Shown: positions 1 to 6,366 of the stretch, piece after piece | Numbering within the stretch: position 1 is the first letter of the stretch | Layout: each line of letters opens with the position of its first letter | Source: AP-15 sp035503615 | GTDB lineage: Bacteria > Pseudomonadota > Alphaproteobacteria > ATCC43930 > CGMCC-115725 | Direction of reading: 5' to 3' | Assembly: GCA_035503615.1 (NCBI GenBank) | Contig: DATJTI010000023.1 | Coordinates: forward strand, 1-17,344 | Length of the DNA: 17,344 nt | The notes under the pieces: generated by a model | Told to the model about the DNA's origin: nothing | What the model saw: the letters and a program-made list of their open reading frames with translations, nothing else | Databases searched by the model: none | Made by a program: the position numbers and the translations under genes

Positions 1-233
<233 letters not shown>

Positions 234-274
234 CTGCCCGAACCAACGAGACCCGATAGGGACGTAAACGCCAG

Positions 275-583
275 ATGGACAATCAGAACATCCGCATCCG
301 CTTGCGGGCCTACGATCATCGCGTGCTCGATCAATCGACCAGCGAGATCGTCAACACCGCCAGGCGGACCGGTGCGCGGATCCGCGGCCCGATCCCGCTG
401 CCGACCAAGATCGAGAAATTCACCGTGCTGCGCTCGCCGCACATCGACAAGAAATCGCGTGAGCAGTTCGAGATCCGCACCCATAAGCGCATGCTCGACA
501 TCGTCGATCCGACCCCGCAGACTGTCGATGCGCTGATGAAGCTCGATCTCGCCGCCGGAGTCGATGTCGAGATCAAGCTGTGA
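275..583 (+). CDS. rpsJ: 30S ribosomal protein S10
   Basis: S10 is a small-subunit head protein that in many bacteria also acts with NusB in antitermination. The product is 102 aa, the family's normal length, starting MDNQNIRIRLRAYDHRVLDQ. It keeps the conserved loop region with GPIPLPTKIEKFTVLRSPH, then the SREQFEIRTHKR segment and the C-terminal motif ending VDVEIKL. The ATG at 275 has an AGGGACG ribosome-binding-like sequence about 10 nt upstream. It is the first gene of the S10 operon here. No long structured leader of the E. coli L4-binding type fits in the 41 nt after tuf. Its TGA overlaps the ATG of rplC by one base (TGATG). Confidence 0.98.
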   Translation: MDNQNIRIRLRAYDHRVLDQSTSEIVNTARRTGARIRGPIPLPTKIEKFTVLRSPHIDKKSREQFEIRTHKRMLDIVDPTPQTVDALMKLDLAAGVDVEIKL

Positions 584-1353
584 TGGCTCCAGCGATGCGC
601 ACCACCGGAGCGATGCGCACTGGGGCGAAGCGCACCGGATTGCTCGCCCGCAAGCTCGGCATGACGCGGGTCTTCACCGCGGATGGCAATCACGTCCCGG
701 TCACCGTGCTGGGCGTCGACAATTGTCAGGTGGTCGCGGTGCGCAGCGCCGAAAAGGACGGCTACACTGCGCTGCAGCTCGGCATCGGCACCGCCAAGGT
801 CAAGAATGTATCGAAGGCGCAGCGCGGGCATTTCGCCAAGGCCGAGGTCGAGCCGAAGGCGCGGCTCGCCGAGTTCCGGGTTAGCGAAGACGGGCTCGTC
901 GCGGTCGGCAGCGAGCTCACTGCCGCGCATTTTGTTCCCGGCCAGCGCGTCGATGTCGTCGGCACCAGCCTCGGCAAAGGCTTTGCCGGAGCGATGAAGC
1001 GGCACAATTTCGGCGGGTTGCGCGCCACTCACGGCGTTTCGGTGTCGCATCGCAGCCACGGTTCCACCGGGCAGCGGCAATCCCCAGGCAAGACCTTCAA
1101 GAACAAGAAGATGGCGGGACATCTCGGGGCGGCGCGGGTGACCGTGCAAAGCCTCGAAGTGATCTCCGCCGATGCCGAGCGCGGTGTGCTGATGATCAAG
1201 GGTGCGGTGCCCGGCTGCAAGGGCGGGTATGTGCTGATCAAGGATGCCGCCAAGCGCAAGCCGCCCGAGACCCTGCCGTTTCCGGCCGCGGTCCGCGGTG
1301 CTGCGGCAGCCGGCGAGACGCCCTCCGCCGAGCCAGCGGGAGAGCCGGCATGA
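583..1353 (+). CDS. rplC: 50S ribosomal protein L3 with repeated N-terminus
   Basis: L3 is an early-assembly 23S rRNA-binding protein near the peptidyl transferase centre. The body is typical: RKLGMTRVF near residues 23-31 and the conserved extended loop with GVSVSHRSHGSTGQRQSPGK, whose second Gln corresponds to the residue methylated by PrmB in E. coli. The product is 256 aa from this ATG, longer than the usual 210-240. The extra length lies at both ends: an N-terminal repeat AMRTTG-AMRTG-AKRTG (about residues 4-18) and an Ala/Pro/Glu-rich tail from about residue 224. I chose ATG 583 because it overlaps the rpsJ stop (TGATG); GTG 580 and ATGs at 595 and 613 are alternatives. The family's usual start (MRTG-L) matches the third repeat copy, where the Met codon is AAG. 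The stop overlaps rplD by 4 nt. Confidence 0.96.
   Translation: MAPAMRTTGAMRTGAKRTGLLARKLGMTRVFTADGNHVPVTVLGVDNCQVVAVRSAEKDGYTALQLGIGTAKVKNVSKAQRGHFAKAEVEPKARLAEFRVSEDGLVAVGSELTAAHFVPGQRVDVVGTSLGKGFAGAMKRHNFGGLRATHGVSVSHRSHGSTGQRQSPGKTFKNKKMAGHLGAARVTVQSLEVISADAERGVLMIKGAVPGCKGGYVLIKDAAKRKPPETLPFPAAVRGAAAAGETPSAEPAGEPA
592..639 (+). repeat. Degenerate tandem repeat over the rplC start, 3 copies of about 15-18 bp
   Basis: Three head-to-tail copies are visible: GCGATGCGCACCACCGGA (592-609), GCGATGCGCACTGGG (610-624) and GCGAAGCGCACCGGA (625-639). They are in frame and encode AMRTTG, AMRTG and AKRTG. The first two copies carry an in-frame ATG; the third has AAG in that place and runs straight into the conserved L3 body (LLARKLGMTRVF). 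Confidence 0.85.
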
Positions 1354-1973
1354 GCAGGCTCAGTGTGCGCAATCTCGACAACGAAGAGGTCGGCGACATC
1401 GAGTTGGACGACGCGGTTTTCGGGCTGCCGGTGCGCGGCGACATCCTGGCGCGGGTGGTCAATTGGCAGCTCGCCAAACGCCGCGCCGGCACGCACAAGA
1501 CGAAGGGGATCAGCGACGTCCAGGGGACGACCAAAAAGCCGTACAAGCAGAAAGGCACCGGGCGCGCGCGCCAGGGCAGCCTGCGCTCGCCGCAGTTTCG
1601 CGGTGGTGCGGTCATCTTCGGGCCGGTCGTGCGCAGCCACGAATTCGACCTGCAGAAGAAGGTGCGCCGGCTCGGTCTCAAGACGGCGTTGTCGGCAAAG
1701 CATCGCGAGGGAAAGCTCGTCATCATCGACGCGGCGCATGCCGGGGAGGCCAAGACCAAGGCGCTGCGGGCCCGGCTCGACGCGCTCGGTTGGCGCTCGG
1801 CGCTGATCATCGATGGGCCGGCGGTCGATCACAATTTTGCACTCGCCGCGCGCAACCTGCCGCAGATCGATGTGCTGCCGCAACAAGGGGCGAATGTCTA
1901 CGATATCCTGCGTCGCGACACGCTGGTGTTGACCCGCGCCGCGGTCGAGCAGCTGCAAGCGAGGCTCAAATGA
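1350..1973 (+). CDS. rplD: 50S ribosomal protein L4
   Basis: L4 (L1e family) is a primary 23S rRNA binder whose extended loop lines the peptide exit tunnel. The product is 207 aa, normal for the family. The tunnel loop is recognisable as KPYKQKGTGRARQGSLRSPQ (about residues 66-85), followed by FRGGAVIFGP. The ATG overlaps the rplC stop (ATGA) and its own stop overlaps the rplW start in the same way, so it is likely translationally coupled on both sides. In E. coli L4 represses this operon through a leader RNA; no equivalent leader is evident here. Confidence 0.98.
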   Translation: MSRLSVRNLDNEEVGDIELDDAVFGLPVRGDILARVVNWQLAKRRAGTHKTKGISDVQGTTKKPYKQKGTGRARQGSLRSPQFRGGAVIFGPVVRSHEFDLQKKVRRLGLKTALSAKHREGKLVIIDAAHAGEAKTKALRARLDALGWRSALIIDGPAVDHNFALAARNLPQIDVLPQQGANVYDILRRDTLVLTRAAVEQLQARLK

Positions 1974-2302
1974 GCCGGTTCCGCGTGATCCCGCCGCGTG
2001 AGACGAAGCTGTCGCGGCAGCAGATGTACGATCTGATCCGCACCCCGGTGATTACCGAGAAAGCGACCTATGTCTCAGAGCACAACCAGGTGATCTTTCG
2101 CGTGCCGCTGACCGCGACCAAGCGCGAGGTCAAGGCCGCGGTCGAGGGGCTGTTCAATGTCCGGGTCACCGCGGTCAACACGATCCGGGTCGCCGGCAAG
2201 ATCAAGCGGTTTCGCGGACGGGCCGGTCGCCGCTCGGATGTCAAAAAGGCGATCGTCACGCTCGGCGAAGGCCAGCGGATCGACGTGACCACCGGGATTT
2301 GA
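1970..2302 (+). CDS. rplW: 50S ribosomal protein L23
   Basis: L23 sits at the tunnel exit and is the docking site for trigger factor and SRP. The product from ATG 1970 is 110 aa. The family core begins at MYDLIRTPVITEKAT (residue 19 on), and the end has VNTIRVAGKIKRFRGRAGRR. The first 18 residues (MSRFRVIPPRETKLSRQQ) precede the usual start, so ATG 2024 is a possible shorter start. I prefer 1970 because it overlaps the rplD stop in an ATGA junction, as at most borders here. An 18-nt gap with AGAGGGA leads to rplB. Confidence 0.95.
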   Translation: MSRFRVIPPRETKLSRQQMYDLIRTPVITEKATYVSEHNQVIFRVPLTATKREVKAAVEGLFNVRVTAVNTIRVAGKIKRFRGRAGRRSDVKKAIVTLGEGQRIDVTTGI

Positions 2303-2320
2303 GCGCAGAGGGACCGGAAA

Positions 2321-3148
2321 GTGGCATTGAAGACGTTCAACCCGACCACGCCGTCGCGCCGGCAGCTGGTCATCGTCGATCGCGGCGAATTGTGGAAGGG
2401 CAAGCCGGTCAAGGCGCTGACCGAAGGGCTGCGCGGCAAGGGCGGGCGCAATAATACCGGCCGCATCACGGTGCGCTGGCGCGGCGGCGGCAACAAGCGA
2501 CGCTATCGGATCGTCGATTTCAAACGGACCAAGACCGACCAGCCGGCGACCGTCGAGCGTCTCGAATATGATCCGAACCGGACCGCGTTCATCGCCCTCT
2601 TGCGCTATCAGGATGGCGAGCTCGCCTATATCCTGGCGCCGCAGCGGCTCAAGGCTGGCGACAGCGTCATCTCGGGCGAGCGGGTCGATGTCAAGCCCGG
2701 CAATGCGATGCCGATGCGCAGCATGCCGCTCGGCACGATCATCCATAATGTCGAGATGAAGCCGGGCAAGGGCGGCCAGATCGCTCGTTCGGCCGGCACC
2801 TATGCCCAGCTGGTCGGCCGCGACCAGGGCTATGCACTGTTGCGGCTGAGCTCGGGCGAGTTGCGCCTGGTGCGCTCCGAATGCCGCGCGACGATCGGCG
2901 CGGTGTCGAACCCCGACCAGCAGAACATCGTCATCGCCAAGGCCGGACGCAACCGCTGGCTCGGGCGCCGACCGTCGGTGCGCGGGGTGGCGATGAACCC
3001 GATCGACCATCCGCATGGCGGCGGTGAAGGCCGCAGCTCGGGCGGCCGCCACCCGGTGACCCCGTGGGGCAAGCCGACCAAGGGCAAGAAGACGCGTCAC
3101 AACAAGGCGACGGACCGGTTGATCGTCCGTCGGCGCCATCAGCGCTAG
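2321..3148 (+). CDS. rplB: 50S ribosomal protein L2 (GTG start)
   Basis: L2 is a highly conserved 23S rRNA-binding protein needed for subunit association and peptidyl transfer. The product is 275 aa, the normal length, starting with GTG and reading MALKTFNPTTPSRRQLV. The C-terminal signature MNPIDHPHGGGEGR is intact, including the His next to the peptidyl transferase centre, followed by SSGGRHPVTPWGKPTKGKKTR. A CGGAAA sequence lies directly before the GTG, with AGAGGGA further upstream. The gene ends in TAG, and a 26-nt gap leads to rpsS. Confidence 0.98.
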   Translation: MALKTFNPTTPSRRQLVIVDRGELWKGKPVKALTEGLRGKGGRNNTGRITVRWRGGGNKRRYRIVDFKRTKTDQPATVERLEYDPNRTAFIALLRYQDGELAYILAPQRLKAGDSVISGERVDVKPGNAMPMRSMPLGTIIHNVEMKPGKGGQIARSAGTYAQLVGRDQGYALLRLSSGELRLVRSECRATIGAVSNPDQQNIVIAKAGRNRWLGRRPSVRGVAMNPIDHPHGGGEGRSSGGRHPVTPWGKPTKGKKTRHNKATDRLIVRRRHQR

Positions 3149-3174
3149 CGTCCGATATAGCACGGAGACGGAGC

Positions 3175-3453
3175 TTGACCCGCTCGGTATGGAAGGGGCC
3201 GTTTGTCGACGGCTATCTGTTGAAAAAGGCCGAGGAGGCGCGTGGCTCGGGGCGCAACCAGGTGATCCGCACCTGGTCGCGGCGCTCGACGATCTTCCCG
3301 CAATTCGTCGGGCTGACGTTCGGCGTCTATAATGGGCACAAATTCATCCCGGTGCTGGTGACCGAGAACATGATCGGTCACAAGCTCGGCGAGTTCGCGC
3401 CGACCCGCACCTTCTACGGCCACGCCGGCGACAAAAAGGCGAGGAGAGCCTGA
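3175..3453 (+). CDS. rpsS: 30S ribosomal protein S19 (TTG start)
   Basis: S19 is in the 30S head and contacts the A-site tRNA region together with S13. Translation from the TTG at 3175 gives 92 aa, exactly the family length, starting (M)TRSVWKGPFVDGYLLKKAEE and containing GHKLGEFAPTRTF. No ATG or GTG gives a proper N-terminus: the frame is open upstream into rplB, but that part is not S19-like. GGAGACGGAG directly precedes the TTG as ribosome binding site. The TTG start means automatic callers may extend or miss the gene. Its TGA is 1 nt before the rplV ATG. Confidence 0.95.
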   Translation: MTRSVWKGPFVDGYLLKKAEEARGSGRNQVIRTWSRRSTIFPQFVGLTFGVYNGHKFIPVLVTENMIGHKLGEFAPTRTFYGHAGDKKARRA

Positions 3454-3454
3454 G

Positions 3455-3838
3455 ATGTCGAAACCAGCCGCCCCGCGCCGTCTCGACGACAGCGAAGCGC
3501 TGGCGAGCATGCGCGGTATGCGCACGAGCGCGCGCAAGCTCAACCTCGTGGCCGGCACGATCCGCGGCAAGAGTGCGGCTGCGGCACTCGCTGAGCTGAC
3601 CTTTTCGCGGCGTGGGGTCGCCGGCGAGGTCAAGAAGGTGCTGCAGGCAGCGATCGCCAATGCCGAGAACAATCACCAGCTCGACGTCGATCGGCTCTAT
3701 GTCAAGGAGGCCTCGGTCGGCCGGGCGTTTGTGCTGAAGCGGTTCCACACCCGCGGGCGCGGCCGCTCGGCGCGGGTCGAGAAGCATTTCGCACATCTGA
3801 CCGTCGTTGTGCGCGAACGCGCCGCGGAGACGGCCTGA
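3455..3838 (+). CDS. rplV: 50S ribosomal protein L22
   Basis: L22 lines the exit tunnel with its long beta-hairpin. The product is 127 aa. The core is clear: RTSARKLNLVAGTIRGKSAA near the N-terminus, then AIANAENNHQLDVDRLYVKE, then the tunnel hairpin RFHTRGRGRSARVEKHFAHL. The N-terminus (MSKPAAPRRLDDSEALASMRGM) is somewhat longer than in E. coli L22. The ATG is 1 nt after the rpsS stop. The gene ends ERAAETA-TGA, and the TGA is followed by C, which is a known weak termination context. A 21-bp tandem repeat starts 1 nt after the stop. Confidence 0.97.
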   Translation: MSKPAAPRRLDDSEALASMRGMRTSARKLNLVAGTIRGKSAAAALAELTFSRRGVAGEVKKVLQAAIANAENNHQLDVDRLYVKEASVGRAFVLKRFHTRGRGRSARVEKHFAHLTVVVRERAAETA

Positions 3839-3839
3839 C

Positions 3840-3944
3840 ATGGCGCCGAGCGCACCCGACATGGCGCCAAGCGCACCCGGTATCGCGCCAAGCGCACCCG
3901 ATATCGCGCCGAGCGCACCTAGTATCGCGCCGAGCGCAAGGGAG
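3840..3944 (+). repeat. 21-bp tandem repeat, 5 copies, between rplV and rpsC
   Basis: Copies lie at 3840-3860, 3861-3881, 3882-3902, 3903-3923 and 3924-3944. The shared core is AT(G/C)GCGCC(G/A)AGCGCAC followed by four variable bases. The last copy diverges in its final 6 bases, where it merges into the GGAGAGG ribosome binding site of rpsC. Copies 1 and 2 begin with ATG, copies 3-5 with ATC. There are no spacers, so this is not a CRISPR array. The unit is a multiple of three, so every forward frame stays largely open by construction. Confidence 0.95.
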
Positions 3945-3953
3945 AGGACCTGA
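3840..3953 (+). CDS. Possible 37-aa heptapeptide-repeat mini-protein (hypothetical)
   Basis: I do not recognise this peptide. The reading frame covers the whole 21-bp repeat array and encodes MAPSAPD, MAPSAPG, IAPSAPD, IAPSAPS and then IAPSARERT. Its ATG is 1 nt after the rplV stop, with GGAG at 3826-3829 (10 nt spacing) as a possible ribosome binding site. Its TGA overlaps the rpsC ATG by one base (TGATG), the same junction as rpsJ-rplC. Differences between copies in this frame fall mostly at third codon positions (CCG/CCA, CCC/CCT) or at the last codon, which mildly favours coding. The peptide is Pro/Ala/Ser-rich, so probably unstructured, with no signal or membrane segment. It could equally be an untranslated repeat that stays open only because the unit is 21 bp. 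Confidence 0.35.
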   Translation: MAPSAPDMAPSAPGIAPSAPDIAPSAPSIAPSARERT

Positions 3954-4666
3954 TGGGTCAGAAAGTCAATCCGATCGGGCTGCGGCTCGGCATCAACCGC
4001 ACCTGGGATTCGCGCTGGTTCGCGCGCAAGGAATATTCGAACCTGCTGCTCGACGATCTCGGGTTGCGCCGCTTTCTGAACCGGCGGCTGAGCCAGGCCG
4101 GGGTGTCGCGGATCATCATCGAGCGCGCCGCGCGCAAGAGCCGGATCACGCTGCATTCGGCCCGGCCCGGGGTCATCATCGGCAAGAAGGGCGCCGATAT
4201 CGAGAAATTGCGCAGCGACATCGCCAAGGTCACGCCGAGCGAGGTGAGCCTCAACATCGTCGAAATCCGCAAGCCCGAGACCGATGCGAAACTGGTCGCC
4301 GATGGCATCGCGCAGCAACTCGAACGCCGCGTCGCGTTCCGTCGGGCGATGAAGCGTGCGGTGCAATCGGCGATGCGGCTCGGTGCGCAGGGGATCCGGA
4401 TCAACTGCTCGGGCCGGCTCGGCGGTGCTGAAATCGCTCGCATGGAGTGGTATCGCGAAGGCCGGGTGCCGCTGCACACGTTGCGCGCCGATGTCGATTT
4501 CGGCTACGGCACGGCCAAGACCACCTATGGCGTGTGCGGCGTCAAGGTCTGGCTGTTCAAGGGCGAAATCCTCGCCCACGACCCGATGGCGCAAGAAAAG
4601 CGGGCGGCCGAGGGGCAGGGTCCGCCGGCGAGCCACGAACGCGGCCGCCGCGAAACCTTCGCGTGA
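3953..4666 (+). CDS. rpsC: 30S ribosomal protein S3
   Basis: S3 is a 30S head protein at the mRNA entry site with helicase activity. The product is 237 aa, normal for the family. The start MGQKVNPIGLRLGINRTWDS is characteristic. The KH domain has its GKKG loop at residues 77-80 (RPGVIIGKKGADIEKL), and the C-terminal domain has GAEIARMEWYREGRVPLHTL and DFGYGTAKTTYGVCGVKVW. A Gly/Arg/Glu tail follows. The ribosome binding site GGAGAGG lies 6 nt before the ATG, at the end of the 21-bp repeat array. A 7-nt gap separates it from the GTG of rplP. Confidence 0.98.
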   Translation: MGQKVNPIGLRLGINRTWDSRWFARKEYSNLLLDDLGLRRFLNRRLSQAGVSRIIIERAARKSRITLHSARPGVIIGKKGADIEKLRSDIAKVTPSEVSLNIVEIRKPETDAKLVADGIAQQLERRVAFRRAMKRAVQSAMRLGAQGIRINCSGRLGGAEIARMEWYREGRVPLHTLRADVDFGYGTAKTTYGVCGVKVWLFKGEILAHDPMAQEKRAAEGQGPPASHERGRRETFA

Positions 4667-4673
4667 GGGCGCC

Positions 4674-5099
4674 GTGCTCAGTCCGAAACGCACCAAATAC
4701 CGCAAGGCCCATAAAGGCCGCGTCCATGGTCTCGCCAAGGGCGGGACGACGCTGAATTTTGGCGCCTACGGCCTCAAGGCGGCTGATCCCGGGCGGATCA
4801 CGGCGCGCCAGATCGAGGCGGCGCGGCGGGCGATCACCCGCCACATCCGTCGCGCCGGCCGGGTGTGGATCCGCATCTTTCCCGACGTCCCGGTGTCGCA
4901 TAAGCCGGCCGAGGTGCGCATGGGCAGCGGCAAGGGCTCGCCCGAATTCTGGGTGTGCCGGGTCAAGCCGGGCCGGATCATGTTCGAGCTCGACGGTGTG
5001 CCGCCACAGACGGCGCGCGAGGCGTTCGCGCTGGCCGCCGCCAAACTGCCGCTCGGCACCCGGTTTGTGACCCGGCCCGGCGAGGAAGCGGCCCCATGA
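4674..5099 (+). CDS. rplP: 50S ribosomal protein L16 (GTG start)
   Basis: L16 organises the A-site tRNA region of the 50S subunit and is needed for late assembly. From the GTG at 4674 the product is 141 aa, starting (M)LSPKRTKYRKAHKGRVHG, the standard N-terminus. It contains GRITARQIEAARRAITRHIRRAGR, then VSHKPAEVRMGSGKGSPEFW and PPQTAREAFALAAAKLP. No ATG gives a normal start; the open frame upstream overlaps rpsC in another frame and is not L16-like. Only a weak GAGG sequence precedes the start, so coupling to rpsC is likely. The stop overlaps the rpmC start (ATGA). Confidence 0.96.
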   Translation: MLSPKRTKYRKAHKGRVHGLAKGGTTLNFGAYGLKAADPGRITARQIEAARRAITRHIRRAGRVWIRIFPDVPVSHKPAEVRMGSGKGSPEFWVCRVKPGRIMFELDGVPPQTAREAFALAAAKLPLGTRFVTRPGEEAAP

Positions 5100-5302
5100 A
5101 GGCGGGCGACGTGCGGGCCAGGACCGATGACGAGCTGACGGGGCAGCTCGACACACTTGGCAAGGAGGTGTTCAACCTGCGTTTTCAGCGCGCCAACGGG
5201 CAGCTCGAAAACACCGCGCGGGTGCGCCAGGTGCGGCGCGACATCGCCCGCATCAAGACAATTCTCGACGAGCGGCGCCGCCGGGCCGCGTCGACCCCAT
5301 GA
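5096..5302 (+). CDS. rpmC: 50S ribosomal protein L29
   Basis: L29 is a small helical protein beside L23 at the tunnel exit. The product is 68 aa, starting MKAGDVRARTDDELTGQL. It carries the family's central motif as KEVFNLRFQRANGQLENTAR and the helix VRRDIARIKTILDERRR. The ATG overlaps the rplP stop by 4 nt. A gap of 19 nt with AAAGAGAT leads to rpsQ. Confidence 0.96.
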   Translation: MKAGDVRARTDDELTGQLDTLGKEVFNLRFQRANGQLENTARVRQVRRDIARIKTILDERRRRAASTP

Positions 5303-5321
5303 CCCGCTGAAAGAGATCGCC

Positions 5322-5654
5322 ATGTCGAGACGAATTCTACAGGGTGTCGTGGTCAGCGATGTCTGCGACAAGACGGTGGTCGTCCGGGTCGAGCGCCGGG
5401 TGATGCATCCGGTCTACAAGAAATTCATCACTCATTCGAAAAAATACGCGGCGCATGACGAGGAAAATCGTTGGCATGTCGGCGATGGCGTGCGCATCGA
5501 GGAGAGCCGGCCGCTGTCGAAGCGCAAGCACTGGGTCGTGCTCGGCGCGGCCGAAGAAGGCGGTGGCGGGGCCGGCGGTGGCACCGGCCGGGCCGATGCG
5601 ACCGATCAGCCCGGCGCGCGCGAAACCGCCACTCCTGTCGCGGGTGCGCCATGA
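5322..5654 (+). CDS. rpsQ: 30S ribosomal protein S17 with Gly/Ala-rich C-terminal tail
   Basis: S17 is a primary 16S rRNA binder with an OB fold. The product is 110 aa; the conserved part is residues 1 to about 77, including GVVVSDVCDKTVVVRVERR, HPVYKKFITHSKKYAAHDE and ESRPLSKRKHWVVL. The usual family length is about 75-90 aa. The extra 33 residues start AAEEGGGGAGGGTGRADATD and look disordered. I see no frameshift: the open frame runs cleanly to a TGA that overlaps the rplN ATG (ATGA), so the tail appears genuine. AAAGAGAT lies 5-12 nt upstream of the ATG. Confidence 0.96.
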   Translation: MSRRILQGVVVSDVCDKTVVVRVERRVMHPVYKKFITHSKKYAAHDEENRWHVGDGVRIEESRPLSKRKHWVVLGAAEEGGGGAGGGTGRADATDQPGARETATPVAGAP

Positions 5655-6019
5655 TCCAGATGCAGACAAACCTCGACGTCGCCGACAATTCGGGGGCGCG
5701 CCGGGTGCAGTGCATCAAGGTGCTCGGCGGCTCCAAGCGGAAGACCGCGACGGTCGGCGATGTGATCATCGTCTCGGTCAAGGAGGCGATCCCGCGCGGC
5801 CGGGTCAAGAAGGGCGATGTGCATCGTGCAGTCATCGTGCGCACCGCCAAGGAGATCCGCCGGGTCGATGGCAGTGCGATCCGCTTCGACCGCAATGCCG
5901 CGGTGCTGATCACCCCGGCGGGCGAGCCGATCGGCACCAGGATCTTTGGTCCGGTGACCCGCGAATTGCGGGCGCGCCGCTTTATGAAGATCGTCTCGCT
6001 CGCCCCCGAAGTGCTGTGA
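5651..6019 (+). CDS. rplN: 50S ribosomal protein L14
   Basis: L14 sits at the subunit interface, near the landing site of translation factors and of the silencing factor RsfS. The product is 122 aa, the canonical length, with the start MIQMQTNLDVADNSGARRVQ, the central GSKRKTATVGDVIIVSVKEA and the ending MKIVSLAPEVL. The ATG overlaps the rpsQ stop, so there is no break between the S10 and spc parts of the cluster and no sign of a separate spc promoter. A 22-nt gap leads to rplX. Confidence 0.98.
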   Translation: MIQMQTNLDVADNSGARRVQCIKVLGGSKRKTATVGDVIIVSVKEAIPRGRVKKGDVHRAVIVRTAKEIRRVDGSAIRFDRNAAVLITPAGEPIGTRIFGPVTRELRARRFMKIVSLAPEVL

Positions 6020-6041
6020 TCCGATTGCCGGGAATGGGCGG

Positions 6042-6362
6042 ATGCCGAAATTGAAGATCAAGAAGGGCGACAATGTCGTCGTGATCAGCGGCCGGGAAAA
6101 GGGCCGCACCGGCGAGGTCCTGCGGGTGCTGCCGGCAGAGCGGCGGGTTGTCGTCCAGGGGGTCAACATCGCCCGCCGCCACACCAAGCCGCGGATGGGC
6201 GAACCCGGCGGGATCCTCGAAAAGGAGCTGGCATTGCACATCTCCAACGTCGCCCATGTCGACCCTGTTTCGGGCAAGCCGACCCGGGTCGGCTACAAGC
6301 TGCTCGACGACGGCAAGAAGGTCCGTGTGGCCCGTCGCTCCGGCGAAGTCCTCGACAGGTGA
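6042..6362 (+). CDS. rplX: 50S ribosomal protein L24
   Basis: L24 is an assembly-initiating 23S rRNA binder of the KOW family. The product is 106 aa. The KOW motif is at the N-terminus (KIKKGDNVVVISGREKGRTG, residues 4-23), followed by the typical VVVQGVNIARRHTKP and SNVAHVDPVSGKPTRVGYK. The ATG follows GGGAATGGGCGG, a purine-rich stretch serving as a poor ribosome binding site. The TGA is 4 nt before the rplE ATG. Confidence 0.97.
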   Translation: MPKLKIKKGDNVVVISGREKGRTGEVLRVLPAERRVVVQGVNIARRHTKPRMGEPGGILEKELALHISNVAHVDPVSGKPTRVGYKLLDDGKKVRVARRSGEVLDR

Positions 6363-6366
6363 TGCG

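Noticed and set aside
234..274. Possible S10-operon leader or promoter between tuf and rpsJ
   Set aside because: Only 41 nt, with no -35/-10 pair and no stable hairpin; cotranscription with tuf is simpler.
2075..3163. Long antisense open frame (362 codons) opposite rplB, and similar ones at 3344-4738, 6798-8012 and 10218-11348
   Set aside because: They lie fully opposite well-identified genes. Long antisense frames are expected from strong G/C third-position bias, and their translations look like low-complexity Arg/Ala/His-rich shadow sequence with no recognisable domain.
3697..3918. Minus-strand frame through the 21-bp repeat encoding Arg-rich repeats (MRSARYRVRLARYRV)
   Set aside because: It overlaps the rplV end antisense and is open only because the repeat unit is a multiple of three; no start context supports it.
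3840..3944. CRISPR-like appearance of the repeat array
   Set aside because: Copies are directly adjacent with no spacers and the unit is 21 bp, so it is a simple tandem repeat.
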